From: DATKPE01 sp035524335
GTDB taxonomy: Bacteria; Bacteroidota; Ignavibacteria; UBA10030; SZUA-254
Direction of reading: 5' to 3'
DNA: 64,000 bases
Assembly: GCA_035524335.1 (NCBI GenBank)
Contig: DATKPE010000004.1
Location: forward strand, 1-64,000
Of this stretch, positions 41,836 through 50,112 are shown one piece after another; within the stretch, counting starts at the first letter, position 1; each line of letters opens with the position of its first letter. The notes under the pieces are model-generated. The model saw only the letters and a program-made list of their open reading frames with translations, did not search any database and had not been told where the DNA came from. Both the position numbers and the translations under genes were made by a program.

Positions 41836-41864
41836 AATGTAAGAAATGTCGGGAAGGGATGCAA
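41836..41864 (-). promoter_or_regulatory. Promoter of rlmN, very short leader
   Basis: TTGCAT, 17-nt spacer, TACATT on the minus strand, 10 nt before the rlmN ATG; predicted leader about 4 nt and no Shine-Dalgarno. Confidence 0.6.
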
Positions 41865-42100
41865 TGATCCGGCGGGCTGCTGCGGCCGATGCGGGTGTTC
41901 AGATCCTCAGGGCCGGAACAGGTATCCGGCTTCTTCTTCCTCTTTTATGAGCGGGACGACATATATGCGGACGGAGGCGTGACGGCAGACGGCGCCGGAG
42001 ATGCGCAGAGACAATGCGCGGGACGACGAACGCCATATTCCGGAAGCGCCGGAGACTCTCCGATGCGGGAACGCATGCCGCCATCCGGAACTCCCGGCCG
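41865..42100. other. Region without a supported gene
   Basis: Between the rlmN promoter and the DUF167 gene. Short open frames exist on both strands (the minus-strand one is Arg-rich), but none shows a recognisable motif, a Shine-Dalgarno or a hydrophobic pattern. No RNA structure was recognised. Confidence 0.5.
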
Positions 42101-42319
42101 TCAGCTTACCTCCACCACTTTCTCTCTCCCCCGCTCGCCCCGGATGATGACCACCGACCGTTTCGGTTTGTCGAAATAGCCGGCCAGGACTTCAACCACC
42201 TTCTCATTGGCCCTCCCTTCGAGCGGAGGCGCGTTGACATAGACGAGATACCGCCCTTCTCCCAGCGGCACAACCTCGTTTTTTCTTGCATTCGCCTTGA
42301 CCTGAACCGTGATCCTCAT
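42101..42319 (-). CDS. DUF167 (YggU-like) protein
   Basis: A 72-aa protein matching the YggU/DUF167 family throughout: ITVQVKANARKNEV, YLVYVNAPPLEGRANEKVVE and a Lys/Arg-rich SVVIIRGERGREKVVEV strand. It is a small conserved protein of unknown function. It lies 93 nt after the inactive M16 gene on the same strand. Confidence 0.88.
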   Translation of the reverse strand: MRITVQVKANARKNEVVPLGEGRYLVYVNAPPLEGRANEKVVEVLAGYFDKPKRSVVIIRGERGREKVVEVS

Positions 42320-42352
42320 GGCGTCACCGTTGCAGTTCGCTCTGAACGGGTG

Positions 42353-42383
42353 CAGGCCGCAGGAGGATTCCCGCCGCGGCCTG
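42353..42383 (-). terminator. Hairpin after the M16 gene pair
   Basis: Stem CAGGCCGC / GCGGCCTG with a 15-nt loop, 30 nt past the M16 stop. It lacks a T-tract, so termination would be partial at best. Confidence 0.3.
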
Positions 42384-42412
42384 ACACACGTCCGATTCTC
42401 TCCCGTGCGGCG

Positions 42413-43930
42413 TTATTTCTCGAACAGCTCCTTCGCCGGAACGACCCGTGATGTCTCCCTGTTGACCGACAGCGGAAACACCTGAATTTCCTTGTCCTGA
42501 TCGAGAATGGACTGGGACACCGGCGATTGGTACGTTATCGGGGAAGGCGCGTTGTTCGTCAGATTGTCGAGGAAGCTCTTTCCCTTTCCCTCGTCGACCA
42601 CCACGACGATCTTGATATTGCCGGCCTGCAGATACTTTTTGATGGCGGCGTTGACATCGTCGACGGTCAGAGCGCGGAGTTCCTTGTCGATCCTGTCGAT
42701 GAAATAATCGGTGCCGTAAAATTCAGAATCCATCTGATATCCGAGCCGCCTGCTGATCGTTCCGGCCCAGAGTTTTGAATAATTGAGGACGAACTTGCGC
42801 GTGATCTCAAAATCGTCCTTCGAGATCCCCTGATCGACGAGTTTTTTCAGCTCCCAGAGGGCATTCCGGATCGCAAAGTGGGTGTTCTCGGGCTGGACCG
42901 GCCGGAGCCAGATGCTGAAGAACTGCTGGCGGAGAGGTGTATTGACTTCCGGGAACGGCGGCTGTCCGAGCCCGCCCACGAATTTTTCCGCGTAGGAATA
43001 ATCGCCGTAATTCAGACCCCGGAGACCACGGAGATGATTCATGAGCACGCCGTTGAACGTCCGGTGCTCGCCGAAATAGGAATTCGCGAGGAGAAGCGGA
43101 TAATAATCCTTGTCCTTCCGGTTGATGGCGATGGGATATCCCATGGAAACCGCATACGCGCGGGTCGGCTTTTCGACGACGGTGACCTCCATCGATTTGA
43201 CGGCGGCCGGCGCCGGAAGAGGAATTTCGGCAAAGGTTCCCGCAGGCAGGGACGCAAAATCCTTCTCCATCTGACCCGGCAGAGTTTCCGGATACCCGCC
43301 CGCGATCCCGATCCAGAGGTTTGCGCGGGTATATTTTTCCCTGTAGAACCGCTTCACATCGTCGAGCGTGATCGCGGTGATTCCCCGGACGGTGCCCATC
43401 TCGGTCGTTCCGTACGGATGCCCCGCAAAGATCGCTCCGTTCAGCGCCTGTTTGCCGAGCTGCTCGTCATTGACGGCCCGGAGTTCATTCTGCAGATAAT
43501 TGAGGTGAAGGTCTTTCACCCTCTCGAAATCCGCAGGATCGAATCGCGGTGCGAGAAGCAGCTGCGACAAGAGCGTATAAAAACCGTCGAGATGATCGCG
43601 GTGGACGTTCCCGACGAAGGTGGTGATTTCCTGATCGGTCTGCACGTCAATGTTCGCCGCCCAGGGATAGAGTTTCTCCACGACCTGCGAATAGGTGAGG
43701 TCTCTGGTCCCTCCCTGGACGATGAGGTCGGCGGTCAGTGCGTTGAGTCCCTCCTTGCCGGCGGGATCGTTGATCGATCCGCTCCGGAGAATGATGCGGA
43801 AGGCGATGAGAGGCGAGTTGGGTGCCGGGATCTTTGTGAATTTCAGTCCCGTCTGGTCTTTTGCCGCGAGCGGCTGAAGTGTCATCATGGCCAGCGCGAT
43901 GAGTACGGTGATAACGGCGATCGTTTTCAT
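42413..43930 (-). CDS. M16-family peptidase-like protein, non-catalytic subunit
   Basis: The 505-aa exported protein (signal MKTIAVITVLIALAMM) has the M16 fold, but the HxxEH zinc motif is absent: the matching segment reads GKEGLNALTADLIVQGG. It keeps the second-domain features RGLRGLNYGDYSYAEKF and the GxxSRRLGYQMD helix, like the glycine-rich/RY subunits that pair with active M16B enzymes. The gene overlaps the catalytic partner by 4 nt (ATGA), so a heterodimer is expected. Confidence 0.88.
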   Translation of the reverse strand: MKTIAVITVLIALAMMTLQPLAAKDQTGLKFTKIPAPNSPLIAFRIILRSGSINDPAGKEGLNALTADLIVQGGTRDLTYSQVVEKLYPWAANIDVQTDQEITTFVGNVHRDHLDGFYTLLSQLLLAPRFDPADFERVKDLHLNYLQNELRAVNDEQLGKQALNGAIFAGHPYGTTEMGTVRGITAITLDDVKRFYREKYTRANLWIGIAGGYPETLPGQMEKDFASLPAGTFAEIPLPAPAAVKSMEVTVVEKPTRAYAVSMGYPIAINRKDKDYYPLLLANSYFGEHRTFNGVLMNHLRGLRGLNYGDYSYAEKFVGGLGQPPFPEVNTPLRQQFFSIWLRPVQPENTHFAIRNALWELKKLVDQGISKDDFEITRKFVLNYSKLWAGTISRRLGYQMDSEFYGTDYFIDRIDKELRALTVDDVNAAIKKYLQAGNIKIVVVVDEGKGKSFLDNLTNNAPSPITYQSPVSQSILDQDKEIQVFPLSVNRETSRVVPAKELFEK

Positions 43931-45285
43931 TGGTGACCCTCCTGGGCCTGCTGGGTCAGGAGCAGGGCGGTGCGGTTGTTGACGGTGAAATATTTTTTAA
44001 CGACGTTCATGATATCTTTCGGCGTGACCTTGTCGTACATTGCATAGACGCGGTTGACCGATTCCGGATCGCCGGTCAGGCTGATGTAATGCCCGATGGC
44101 GTTTGCCACGCGGTCGGGATTGTCGAGCCCCATGGCGAAGTCGTACTTGACGTGCGATTTGATGGAGGCAAGACGTTCGGCGGAGAACGGAACGGTCTTG
44201 GCCTGTTCGATGGAGGCATAAATCGCCTCGCGGACCTGATCGATATTCTTGGGGTCCTTGATGCGCGTGAACACATAGAAGAGGCCGGGGTCACGGTTTT
44301 CGGCCATCGATCCCTCGATGAATTCCACCTGCTGTTGATCGACCACCAGCTTCTTGTAGAGATCCGACGTCTCGCCGAAGTTGAGCAGGCCGAACAGGCT
44401 GAGCGCCGCCATGTCGGGATCCGTGTCGGAAAAGGCGGGACCGTGGTATGCGATCGTGACGATCGGGAGCGTGTGCGACTTCCAGGGCACATCGACCTTT
44501 ATTTCCTTCGGCTGGGGCGGTTCGGGCGGAACGTCGAGCGTATACGTCCCGTGTTTCCATCCGCCGTAGTACTTCTTCGCCAGTTCGATGAGCCGGTCCT
44601 GGTTGAAGTCGCCGACGACCACCACGATGCAGTTCTCCGGGCGGTACCAGCGGCTGAAGAACTCCAGGCTGTACTGGTACTGGTTCGGCATGTTCTCGAT
44701 GTCGCGGAGAAATCCCATCGTCGTATGCTTGTAGGTATGCTGTGTGTAGGCGGCGTCCCGTATTTTCTCTTCAATGGTCATGAACGGGCTGGAGGAGTTT
44801 TTATTGTACTCTCCGAGGATCGCGCCCGCTTCCGTCTTGAAGTCCTCCTCCGAATACTTGAGATTCATGAAGCGGTCCGACTCGATCTGCATCATGGTTT
44901 CCAGCGCCTCGGCGCTGGCCACGGTATGATAGATCGTCTGATCGTCGGACGTGAAGGCGTTGTTGTCGGCGCCGATCGATTTCAGGATGTCGTTGAACTT
45001 GTCCTTGGGAAATTTTTCGGTCCCGCGGAACATCATATGTTCAAAAAAATGGGCGAAGCCCGACTTGCCCGGTTCCGGCTCATTTCGCGAGCCCGTGCGG
45101 ACCACGGTATAGTACGCGATGATGCCGGGGCTGTCAAACGGAATGGAGACGATTTTCAGGCCGTTCTCAAGGGTTACCTGATTGATGACATAGGGAAATA
45201 TCTTTCCCTGGTCGCTCCTGCCGTGCGCCGCCGCGAGGGCGAGTGGCAGGGCAGTCAGGAGAAGAATAGAAAGATATCGAAGCAT
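43927..45285 (-). CDS. M16-family zinc peptidase, catalytic subunit
   Basis: The 452-aa periplasmic protease has a signal (MLRYLSILLLTALPLALA) and the inverted zinc motif His79-Phe-Phe-Glu-His83 in GFAHFFEHMMFRGTEKFP. The third ligand should lie in ETEAGAILGEYNKN-like sequence (here TEAGAILGEYNKNSS), about 75 residues on. The substrate is unknown; M16 pairs degrade peptides or process exported proteins. The ATG at 45285 follows GGAGGG at good spacing; an in-frame ATG 4 codons up overlaps that Shine-Dalgarno. Confidence 0.93.
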   Translation of the reverse strand: MLRYLSILLLTALPLALAAAHGRSDQGKIFPYVINQVTLENGLKIVSIPFDSPGIIAYYTVVRTGSRNEPEPGKSGFAHFFEHMMFRGTEKFPKDKFNDILKSIGADNNAFTSDDQTIYHTVASAEALETMMQIESDRFMNLKYSEEDFKTEAGAILGEYNKNSSSPFMTIEEKIRDAAYTQHTYKHTTMGFLRDIENMPNQYQYSLEFFSRWYRPENCIVVVVGDFNQDRLIELAKKYYGGWKHGTYTLDVPPEPPQPKEIKVDVPWKSHTLPIVTIAYHGPAFSDTDPDMAALSLFGLLNFGETSDLYKKLVVDQQQVEFIEGSMAENRDPGLFYVFTRIKDPKNIDQVREAIYASIEQAKTVPFSAERLASIKSHVKYDFAMGLDNPDRVANAIGHYISLTGDPESVNRVYAMYDKVTPKDIMNVVKKYFTVNNRTALLLTQQAQEGHQ

Positions 45286-45440
45286 GATTCCCTCCATGGG
45301 ATGTTCGGATGAATAGTTGAGTCGTGAACGACGGATGACGGCCCGTTCGTGGCATCGTGCGGATTACAACCTGCCGGAAGATACGCGGAAACGGGCGATT
45401 TTGTTGCCCTAAGATAAGAAACCGATCGGTAAGATGCCAT

Positions 45441-45476
45441 CACCCCGCCCGCGGGAACTGCGTTGCGGGCGGGGTG
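45441..45476 (-). terminator. Strong hairpin just after purC
   Basis: Perfect 12-bp stem CACCCCGCCCGC / GCGGGCGGGGTG, 12-nt loop, beginning 4 nt past the purC stop. It lacks a T-run on the minus strand; a stabiliser or non-canonical terminator. Confidence 0.5.
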
Positions 45477-45479
45477 ACC

Positions 45480-46376
45480 TCATTCAATGTCGGTCCCGGT
45501 CAGCAGTCGCATCGCCTCGCGGTAGGTGGCGGAGGTATTTTGAAGAATTTCCGGCGGCAGTTTCGGGCCCGGCGGTTCCTTCGAGAATCCGATCGAGAGG
45601 AGGTAATCACGGACATACTGCTTGTCGAAACTTTTTTGCCCCCTTCCGGGGCTATAGGAACTGAGCGGCCAGAATCTGGAGGAATCGGGAGTCAGGAGTT
45701 CGTCGATCAGCATCAGCTCGCCGTCGCAGATGCCGAATTCCATCTTGGTGTCGGCAATGATGATCCCCCGCGATTCGGCGTAGGCCGACGCCTCGCTGTA
45801 GACGCGAAGCGCATACGCGCGGGCCTGCGCGGCATGCTCATGCCCGGCTATGGCCTCAGCCCGGGCATACGGAATATTTTCGTCATGCCCTTCCTCCGCT
45901 TTTGTCGCGGGAGTGAAGATCGGCGCGGGAAGCCTCGATGCCTCCGTGAGCCCTGCCGGAAGAGCGATCCCGCAGACGCTTCCGGAACTGCGGTATTCGC
46001 TCCAGCCCGATCCCGCCAGATATCCTCTGACCACGCATTCGATCGCCAGCGGCCGGGCTTTTTTGACCAGAACGCTTCTCCCCCGGAGCAGATCCCGGTG
46101 AGGCCGGCAGACCGCGGGAAATTCCTCCACCTTCGTGGCAAGGATGTGATTTCCGACGATGGTTCTCGTCCTGTCGAACCAGAAATTCGAGATCTGGGTC
46201 AGCACCATTCCTTTGAACGGGACCGGCTGAGGCATGATGACGTCGAAGGCAGAGAGCCGGTCGGTTGCCACGATGAGGAGACAGTCACCGAGATCGTAGA
46301 CATCCCGGACTTTACCGCGTCGATGGAGCTTCAGCCCCTCCAGATGCGTTTCGTAAACTGCCGGTGTTTCGTTCAT
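45480..46376 (-). CDS. purC: PurC, phosphoribosylaminoimidazole-succinocarboxamide synthase
   Basis: Joins aspartate to CAIR in purine synthesis. The 298-aa product opens LEGLKLHRRGKVRDVYDLGD, then VATDRLSAFDVIMP, ECVVRGYLAGSGWSEY, PIFTPATKAEEGHDENI, IADTKMEFG and IDELLTPDSSRFWP, the long yeast/Bacteroidota-type PurC. Start chosen at MNETPAVYE. An in-frame ATG 5 codons upstream (46391) overlaps the stop of the DUF4440 gene (ATGA) and is equally possible. Confidence 0.96.
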   Translation of the reverse strand: MNETPAVYETHLEGLKLHRRGKVRDVYDLGDCLLIVATDRLSAFDVIMPQPVPFKGMVLTQISNFWFDRTRTIVGNHILATKVEEFPAVCRPHRDLLRGRSVLVKKARPLAIECVVRGYLAGSGWSEYRSSGSVCGIALPAGLTEASRLPAPIFTPATKAEEGHDENIPYARAEAIAGHEHAAQARAYALRVYSEASAYAESRGIIIADTKMEFGICDGELMLIDELLTPDSSRFWPLSSYSPGRGQKSFDKQYVRDYLLSIGFSKEPPGPKLPPEILQNTSATYREAMRLLTGTDIE

Positions 46377-46387
46377 TCCGGATCTCT

Positions 46388-46870
46388 TCATTTCGGTTGC
46401 GTCTGCCCGGATCCCGCAGGCATCTGCGAGGCGGGTTCGAGCGATGTATGATCGTGGATGATCTTCCAGCCGCCGGGAAATTTTCTGAGGATCAGCGTGA
46501 ACACCCCCGAGGGACGATCCTGTGCGCGCACCAGCTCCCACCGGCCGAATACCCAGGCCGCTTCCTGCGAGAGAATCCTGATCTCGAGCCCGGAGAAGCT
46601 GAGCGTGCCCATCTCAGCCCGCGTGCGGTACGAACGGAGATATTTCGCGAGCGTTGAATCCCATCCCCGGCGGACCGCTCCACCGCTTGTGAAGAGCAGA
46701 CTGTCCGATTTCCAGTATCCCTCCATGTATCCCCTGATATCGCCCCTGTTCCATGCGTCCGCCTGACGGACGAGGACCGATTCGACCGCAGTCTCCGTCT
46801 GGGAAAACAGCCGCGCGCGCGGAACGACGCACACCAGGAGCAGAATCGCGGAAAATTTCAGGATAGTCAT
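46388..46870 (-). CDS. Exported DUF4440/SnoaL-like protein
   Basis: The 160-aa product has a signal peptide (MTILKFSAILLLVCVV) and an NTF2-like fold: VRQADAWNRGDIRGYMEGYW, GWDSTLAKYLRSY, AAWVFGRWELVR, and GVFTLILRKFPGGWKIIHDHTS, the usual closing strands of DUF4440. These domains bind small ligands or act as cystatin-like modules; no catalytic residue can be assigned. It lies 1 nt after the amidohydrolase gene, hence the same transcript. Confidence 0.8.
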   Translation of the reverse strand: MTILKFSAILLLVCVVPRARLFSQTETAVESVLVRQADAWNRGDIRGYMEGYWKSDSLLFTSGGAVRRGWDSTLAKYLRSYRTRAEMGTLSFSGLEIRILSQEAAWVFGRWELVRAQDRPSGVFTLILRKFPGGWKIIHDHTSLEPASQMPAGSGQTQPK

Positions 46871-46871
46871 G

Positions 46872-48176
46872 TCACCTGGGAGATGGATCGTTGCGGACCA
46901 CTTTACCGTCCTTCATGACGAAGACCACCTTTTCGACGACAGCGATATCGGCGATCGGGTTCCCGGGAACCGCAACCAGGTCTGCGAATGCACCGGGGGC
47001 GACCACTCCGAGTTTGCCGTTCATATCAAGAAGATCGGCGGCAACGCTCGTCGCGGATTTCAGAGCATCGACCGGCTGCATCCCGTCGTCGACCATCCGT
47101 TCCAGTTCCAGGGCCTGATTCACATCCCACGGAAATGCGCCGGCGTCGGTGCCGAATGCGATACGGACCCCCTGCGCAATTCCCTTCGCAAACGCGTCGC
47201 GCTGGGGACCGATCATCTGTTTGTAGATGGGTCTCCCTTCGGCGGCCCGCCCCTCGGCCACGTATTCCGTCGTGAACAGCGTCGGACACCAGTAGGCGTT
47301 ATTTTTCTTTGCCAGCTGGAGGAGCTCGTCGGTGAACCCGTCGCCGTGCTCGATCGTATTGACCCCGGCCTTAAGGGCGTTTTCGATCCCGTCCCGTCCG
47401 ATGGCGTGCGCGGCGACGCGACGGTGAAGCTTGTGCGCTTCATCGCAGATCGCCTTCAGTTCGTCAGGGGTGAAGGTAAGGATGCTTCTGATTTCACCGT
47501 CAGGAGCGAGATAGGTCGACCGGTCCGCATAAACCTTGATCCAGTCGGCTCCGTTCGCAACCTCCTCGCGGACAGCCCTGCGACAGGCATCGGGCCCGTC
47601 GACAACCTGAAGACCGTGCGGCACGTCGAGTTCCCAGGAATATCCTGTAAGCGGATAGGCCCCGGTGACGTCAAGCGCGCGGGTTGCGACAAACAACCGC
47701 GGTCCGTCGATGATGCCGCGTGCGATGGCATTCCGGATATCGACATCCGCGTACATCGCCCCTTCGGTGCCGAGATCTCTGAGAGTGGTGAAACCGCGGT
47801 GGAGCGCCGCCTGCGCGGCGACCGCTCCCCGGATCGTGCGGTAGGGAATCGACTCCTTCAGGAGCTGATCGTCATAATCGGCCGAGGTGACGTCCCCCTG
47901 CAGAAGAACATGGGTATGGCAGTCGATGAGACCGGGCATCACGGTCATGTCGCCGAGATCGACCAGATCAGCTCCGGCCGGGATCTGCAGGCCCGGGCCG
48001 ACCTGACGGATGACATTTCCCTCGATGAGGATGATCTGATTCTGGAGAAGCCGGCTGGTTGTTCCGTCGAAGAGCCTGCCGCATTTGACCGCGGTGATTC
48101 TGGCCGGTTCCTGAGCGCCGGCGCCCGAGGTCACAACAAGCACCAGGAGAAGAGACAGCATATGGCGTGCAGTCAT
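46872..48176 (-). CDS. Exported metal-dependent amidohydrolase
   Basis: The 434-aa product has a signal peptide (ends near GAGAQ) and an imidazolonepropionase-like TIM barrel: metal His pair in MPGLIDCHTHVLL, carboxylatable Lys in GADWIKVYADRS, His in VAAHAIGRDGIENAL and NTIEHGDGF, and catalytic Asp in AFGTDAGAFPWD. Exported members hydrolyse N-acyl amino acids, dipeptides with proline, or similar amides. The substrate here is unknown. It is first in a transcript with the DUF4440 gene and purC, an odd partner for purine synthesis. Confidence 0.87.
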   Translation of the reverse strand: MTARHMLSLLLVLVVTSGAGAQEPARITAVKCGRLFDGTTSRLLQNQIILIEGNVIRQVGPGLQIPAGADLVDLGDMTVMPGLIDCHTHVLLQGDVTSADYDDQLLKESIPYRTIRGAVAAQAALHRGFTTLRDLGTEGAMYADVDIRNAIARGIIDGPRLFVATRALDVTGAYPLTGYSWELDVPHGLQVVDGPDACRRAVREEVANGADWIKVYADRSTYLAPDGEIRSILTFTPDELKAICDEAHKLHRRVAAHAIGRDGIENALKAGVNTIEHGDGFTDELLQLAKKNNAYWCPTLFTTEYVAEGRAAEGRPIYKQMIGPQRDAFAKGIAQGVRIAFGTDAGAFPWDVNQALELERMVDDGMQPVDALKSATSVAADLLDMNGKLGVVAPGAFADLVAVPGNPIADIAVVEKVVFVMKDGKVVRNDPSPR

Positions 48177-48211
48177 GGTCGTACTCCGAGAGAGGAAGAG
48201 GACTGTCGGTG

Positions 48212-48240
48212 AATATAAAAACTATCCCGAACGGAATCAA
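48212..48240 (-). promoter_or_regulatory. Promoter of the amidohydrolase-purC operon
   Basis: TTGATT, 17-nt spacer, TATATT on the minus strand; the -35 reaches into the end of aat. Predicted leader about 30 nt. Confidence 0.6.
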
Positions 48241-48812
48241 TCGAGGAACGAGCAGTCGAGGCGGACGGCGCGGCGCAGTCGCCCGAGGTAGGCCCGCCGC
48301 GGGATTTCGACGGTGCCGAACCGGGCAAGATGGGGGGTGACAAACTGGGTATCGAGAAGCGCAAACCCGTTCCGGTTCATCCGTTCGACGAGCGCGACGA
48401 GGGCGATTTTCGAGGCATCTCGCTCCCTGCTGAACATCGATTCGCCGAAAAAGGCGCCTCCGAGCGCGACGCCGTAGAGACCGCCGGCGAGAGATCCGCC
48501 CTTCCAGGTCTCGACGCTGTGGGCATATCCGAGGCGGAAGAGTTCCGTATAGCTGTCGATGATGGGAGGAGTGATCCAGGTTTCTTCCCGCGCTGCACAA
48601 CTCCGGATCACCTCACCGAAGGCCGTGTCGATCCTGATCTCGAAGAGTTCCTTGCGGCAGGCCTGGCGGAGGCTCCGCGGAATCCTGAAGGTGTCGAGCG
48701 GGATCACAGCCCGCGGATCCGGCGAGTACCATCCGATCTCGCCGGATGCAGAATCTCCCATCGGGAAATATCCCGACGCGTATGCCGAGAGAAGAACCGT
48801 CGGGTCGATCAT
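48237..48812 (-). CDS. aat: Aat, leucyl/phenylalanyl-tRNA-protein transferase
   Basis: Adds Leu or Phe to N-terminal Arg/Lys of proteins, feeding the ClpS/ClpAP N-degron route. The 191-aa product has AYASGYFPMGD, IGWYSPDPRAVIPLD, THSVE-like GYAHSVETWKGGSLAGGLYGV, GGAFFGESMFSRERDASKIAL and the ending LLDTQFVTPHLARFG. At 191 aa it is a little shorter than the 230-aa E. coli enzyme, as in many FCB genomes. Confidence 0.94.
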   Translation of the reverse strand: MIDPTVLLSAYASGYFPMGDSASGEIGWYSPDPRAVIPLDTFRIPRSLRQACRKELFEIRIDTAFGEVIRSCAAREETWITPPIIDSYTELFRLGYAHSVETWKGGSLAGGLYGVALGGAFFGESMFSRERDASKIALVALVERMNRNGFALLDTQFVTPHLARFGTVEIPRRAYLGRLRRAVRLDCSFLD

Positions 48813-48851
48813 GGGTTCACCTTCCGCGCAGGGAAGGCCCGGGCGGCGGAA

Positions 48852-49943
48852 TCAGTCGCCGAAACTGATGCCGACCGACCGCGCCGCGAACACGAGCTGT
48901 GAATCGGGCGGCACGAGCCGCTGGCGGCGGATCGCATCTTCCAGCGGCACGGTCACGACATCACGGCCGCGGAGGGAGACCATTCTGCCGAACTCTCCCC
49001 GGGAAGCGGATTCGAGGGCGAGGGCGCCGAATTTCGTCCCCAGGATCCTGTCAAATGCCGTCGGACTTCCCCCGCGCTGGAGATGCCCGAGCACGGTCAC
49101 GCGGGTTTCCAGTTTGGTCTCCTCCTGGATCCGCCGTGCGACCAGGTCGCCGATGCCGCCGAGGCGGATCGGGTCGGTCCGCTTCTTGTCGGTTTCCTTC
49201 ACAACGATGTCGCCATCACGCGGCTTGGCTCCTTCCGCGACGACGATGACGCTGAAGCGGGCTCCCTTGCTCCGTTTCCAGACAAAATCGAACACCGATT
49301 CCCATTTGAACGGGATTTCGGGGATGAGAATCATTTCGGCCCCTCCGGCAACGCCGGCGCCGAGCGCGATCCATCCGGCGTAACGGCCCATCACTTCAAG
49401 AACGATCACCCGGTGATGGGAGGACGCGGTCGTCTGGAGCCGGTCGATGGCCTCGGTCGCCACCGCCAGGGCCGAATCGTGGCCGAACGTCACATCGGTG
49501 GCATCCAGATCGTTATCGATCGTTTTCGGGACCCCGATGATGTTCATTCCCATCAGGACGAGTTTGTGGGCGATATTCATTGTGCCGTCGCCGCCCATGG
49601 CGATGAGGCAATCGAGTCCCCACTGGCGGTAATTGCCCTTCACAAGGTCGCTCGCATCGGTGATCGTGATGCCGCTTGAGCTTTCGCGGGGAAAGTGAAA
49701 CGGGTCACCCTTATTGGACGTCCCGAGAATTGTGCCGCCGATGTTGATGATGCCGCTGACGTCGAGTCTCGTCAGCTCGCGCATGCGGCCTTCGACGAAT
49801 CCTTCAAATCCGTCCTGGATCCCGATCACCTTGGCGTTGAAGTAGGACATGGCCGGTTTTGCGATGCTCCGGATGACGGCATTCAGCCCGGGACAATCGC
49901 CTCCTCCCGTCAGGATACCGACCTTCCCCAATTGAGAACTCAT
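48852..49943 (-). CDS. pfkA: 6-phosphofructokinase
   Basis: The 363-aa product of the PfkA fold opens GILTGGGDCPGLNAVIRSI and has MGGDGTMNIA (Gly at the position that is Asp in PPi enzymes, pointing to ATP), PKTIDNDLDATDVTFG (catalytic Asp of TIDND, with Lys as in group III PFKs), GRYAGWIAL and GHLQRGGSPTAFDR. The true start is the ATG at 49943 with AGGAG; the frame is open upstream to 50138 without homology. It sits 38 nt from aat. Confidence 0.93.
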   Translation of the reverse strand: MSSQLGKVGILTGGGDCPGLNAVIRSIAKPAMSYFNAKVIGIQDGFEGFVEGRMRELTRLDVSGIINIGGTILGTSNKGDPFHFPRESSSGITITDASDLVKGNYRQWGLDCLIAMGGDGTMNIAHKLVLMGMNIIGVPKTIDNDLDATDVTFGHDSALAVATEAIDRLQTTASSHHRVIVLEVMGRYAGWIALGAGVAGGAEMILIPEIPFKWESVFDFVWKRSKGARFSVIVVAEGAKPRDGDIVVKETDKKRTDPIRLGGIGDLVARRIQEETKLETRVTVLGHLQRGGSPTAFDRILGTKFGALALESASRGEFGRMVSLRGRDVVTVPLEDAIRRQRLVPPDSQLVFAARSVGISFGD

Positions 49944-50112
49944 GTTTATTTTCTCCTTTTTCGAATGAATGTACAACCTGTATAACCGGCGTCTCCCCGC
50001 CAGCCTGCCGGCTTTCCCACAATCGCAAATTTTTCGATGGAATTCAAATAGATATATCCCGAACCTGTACACGCCGCTTCGTCCCGGCGCCGCGGCAGTC
50101 CGTTCAGTACCA
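49944..50112. other. Intergenic region upstream of pfkA
   Basis: Contains the pfkA Shine-Dalgarno (AGGAG) and AT-rich patches, but no clear TTG-N20-TAnnTT match was found. The pfkA promoter is unassigned. Confidence 0.4.

Noticed and set aside
41826..41864. N-terminal extension of rlmN from a TTG
   Set aside because: It begins at the -35 TTG; conserved RlmN sequence starts at MTKKTDLKG.
43930..45312. A 460-codon open frame on the plus strand
   Set aside because: Antisense to the catalytic M16 gene; acidic, His/Val-rich composition typical of reverse reading.
46377..46541. N-terminal extension of purC
   Set aside because: The extra codons lie inside the DUF4440 gene and have no homology to PurC; the family N terminus begins at MNETPAVYE.
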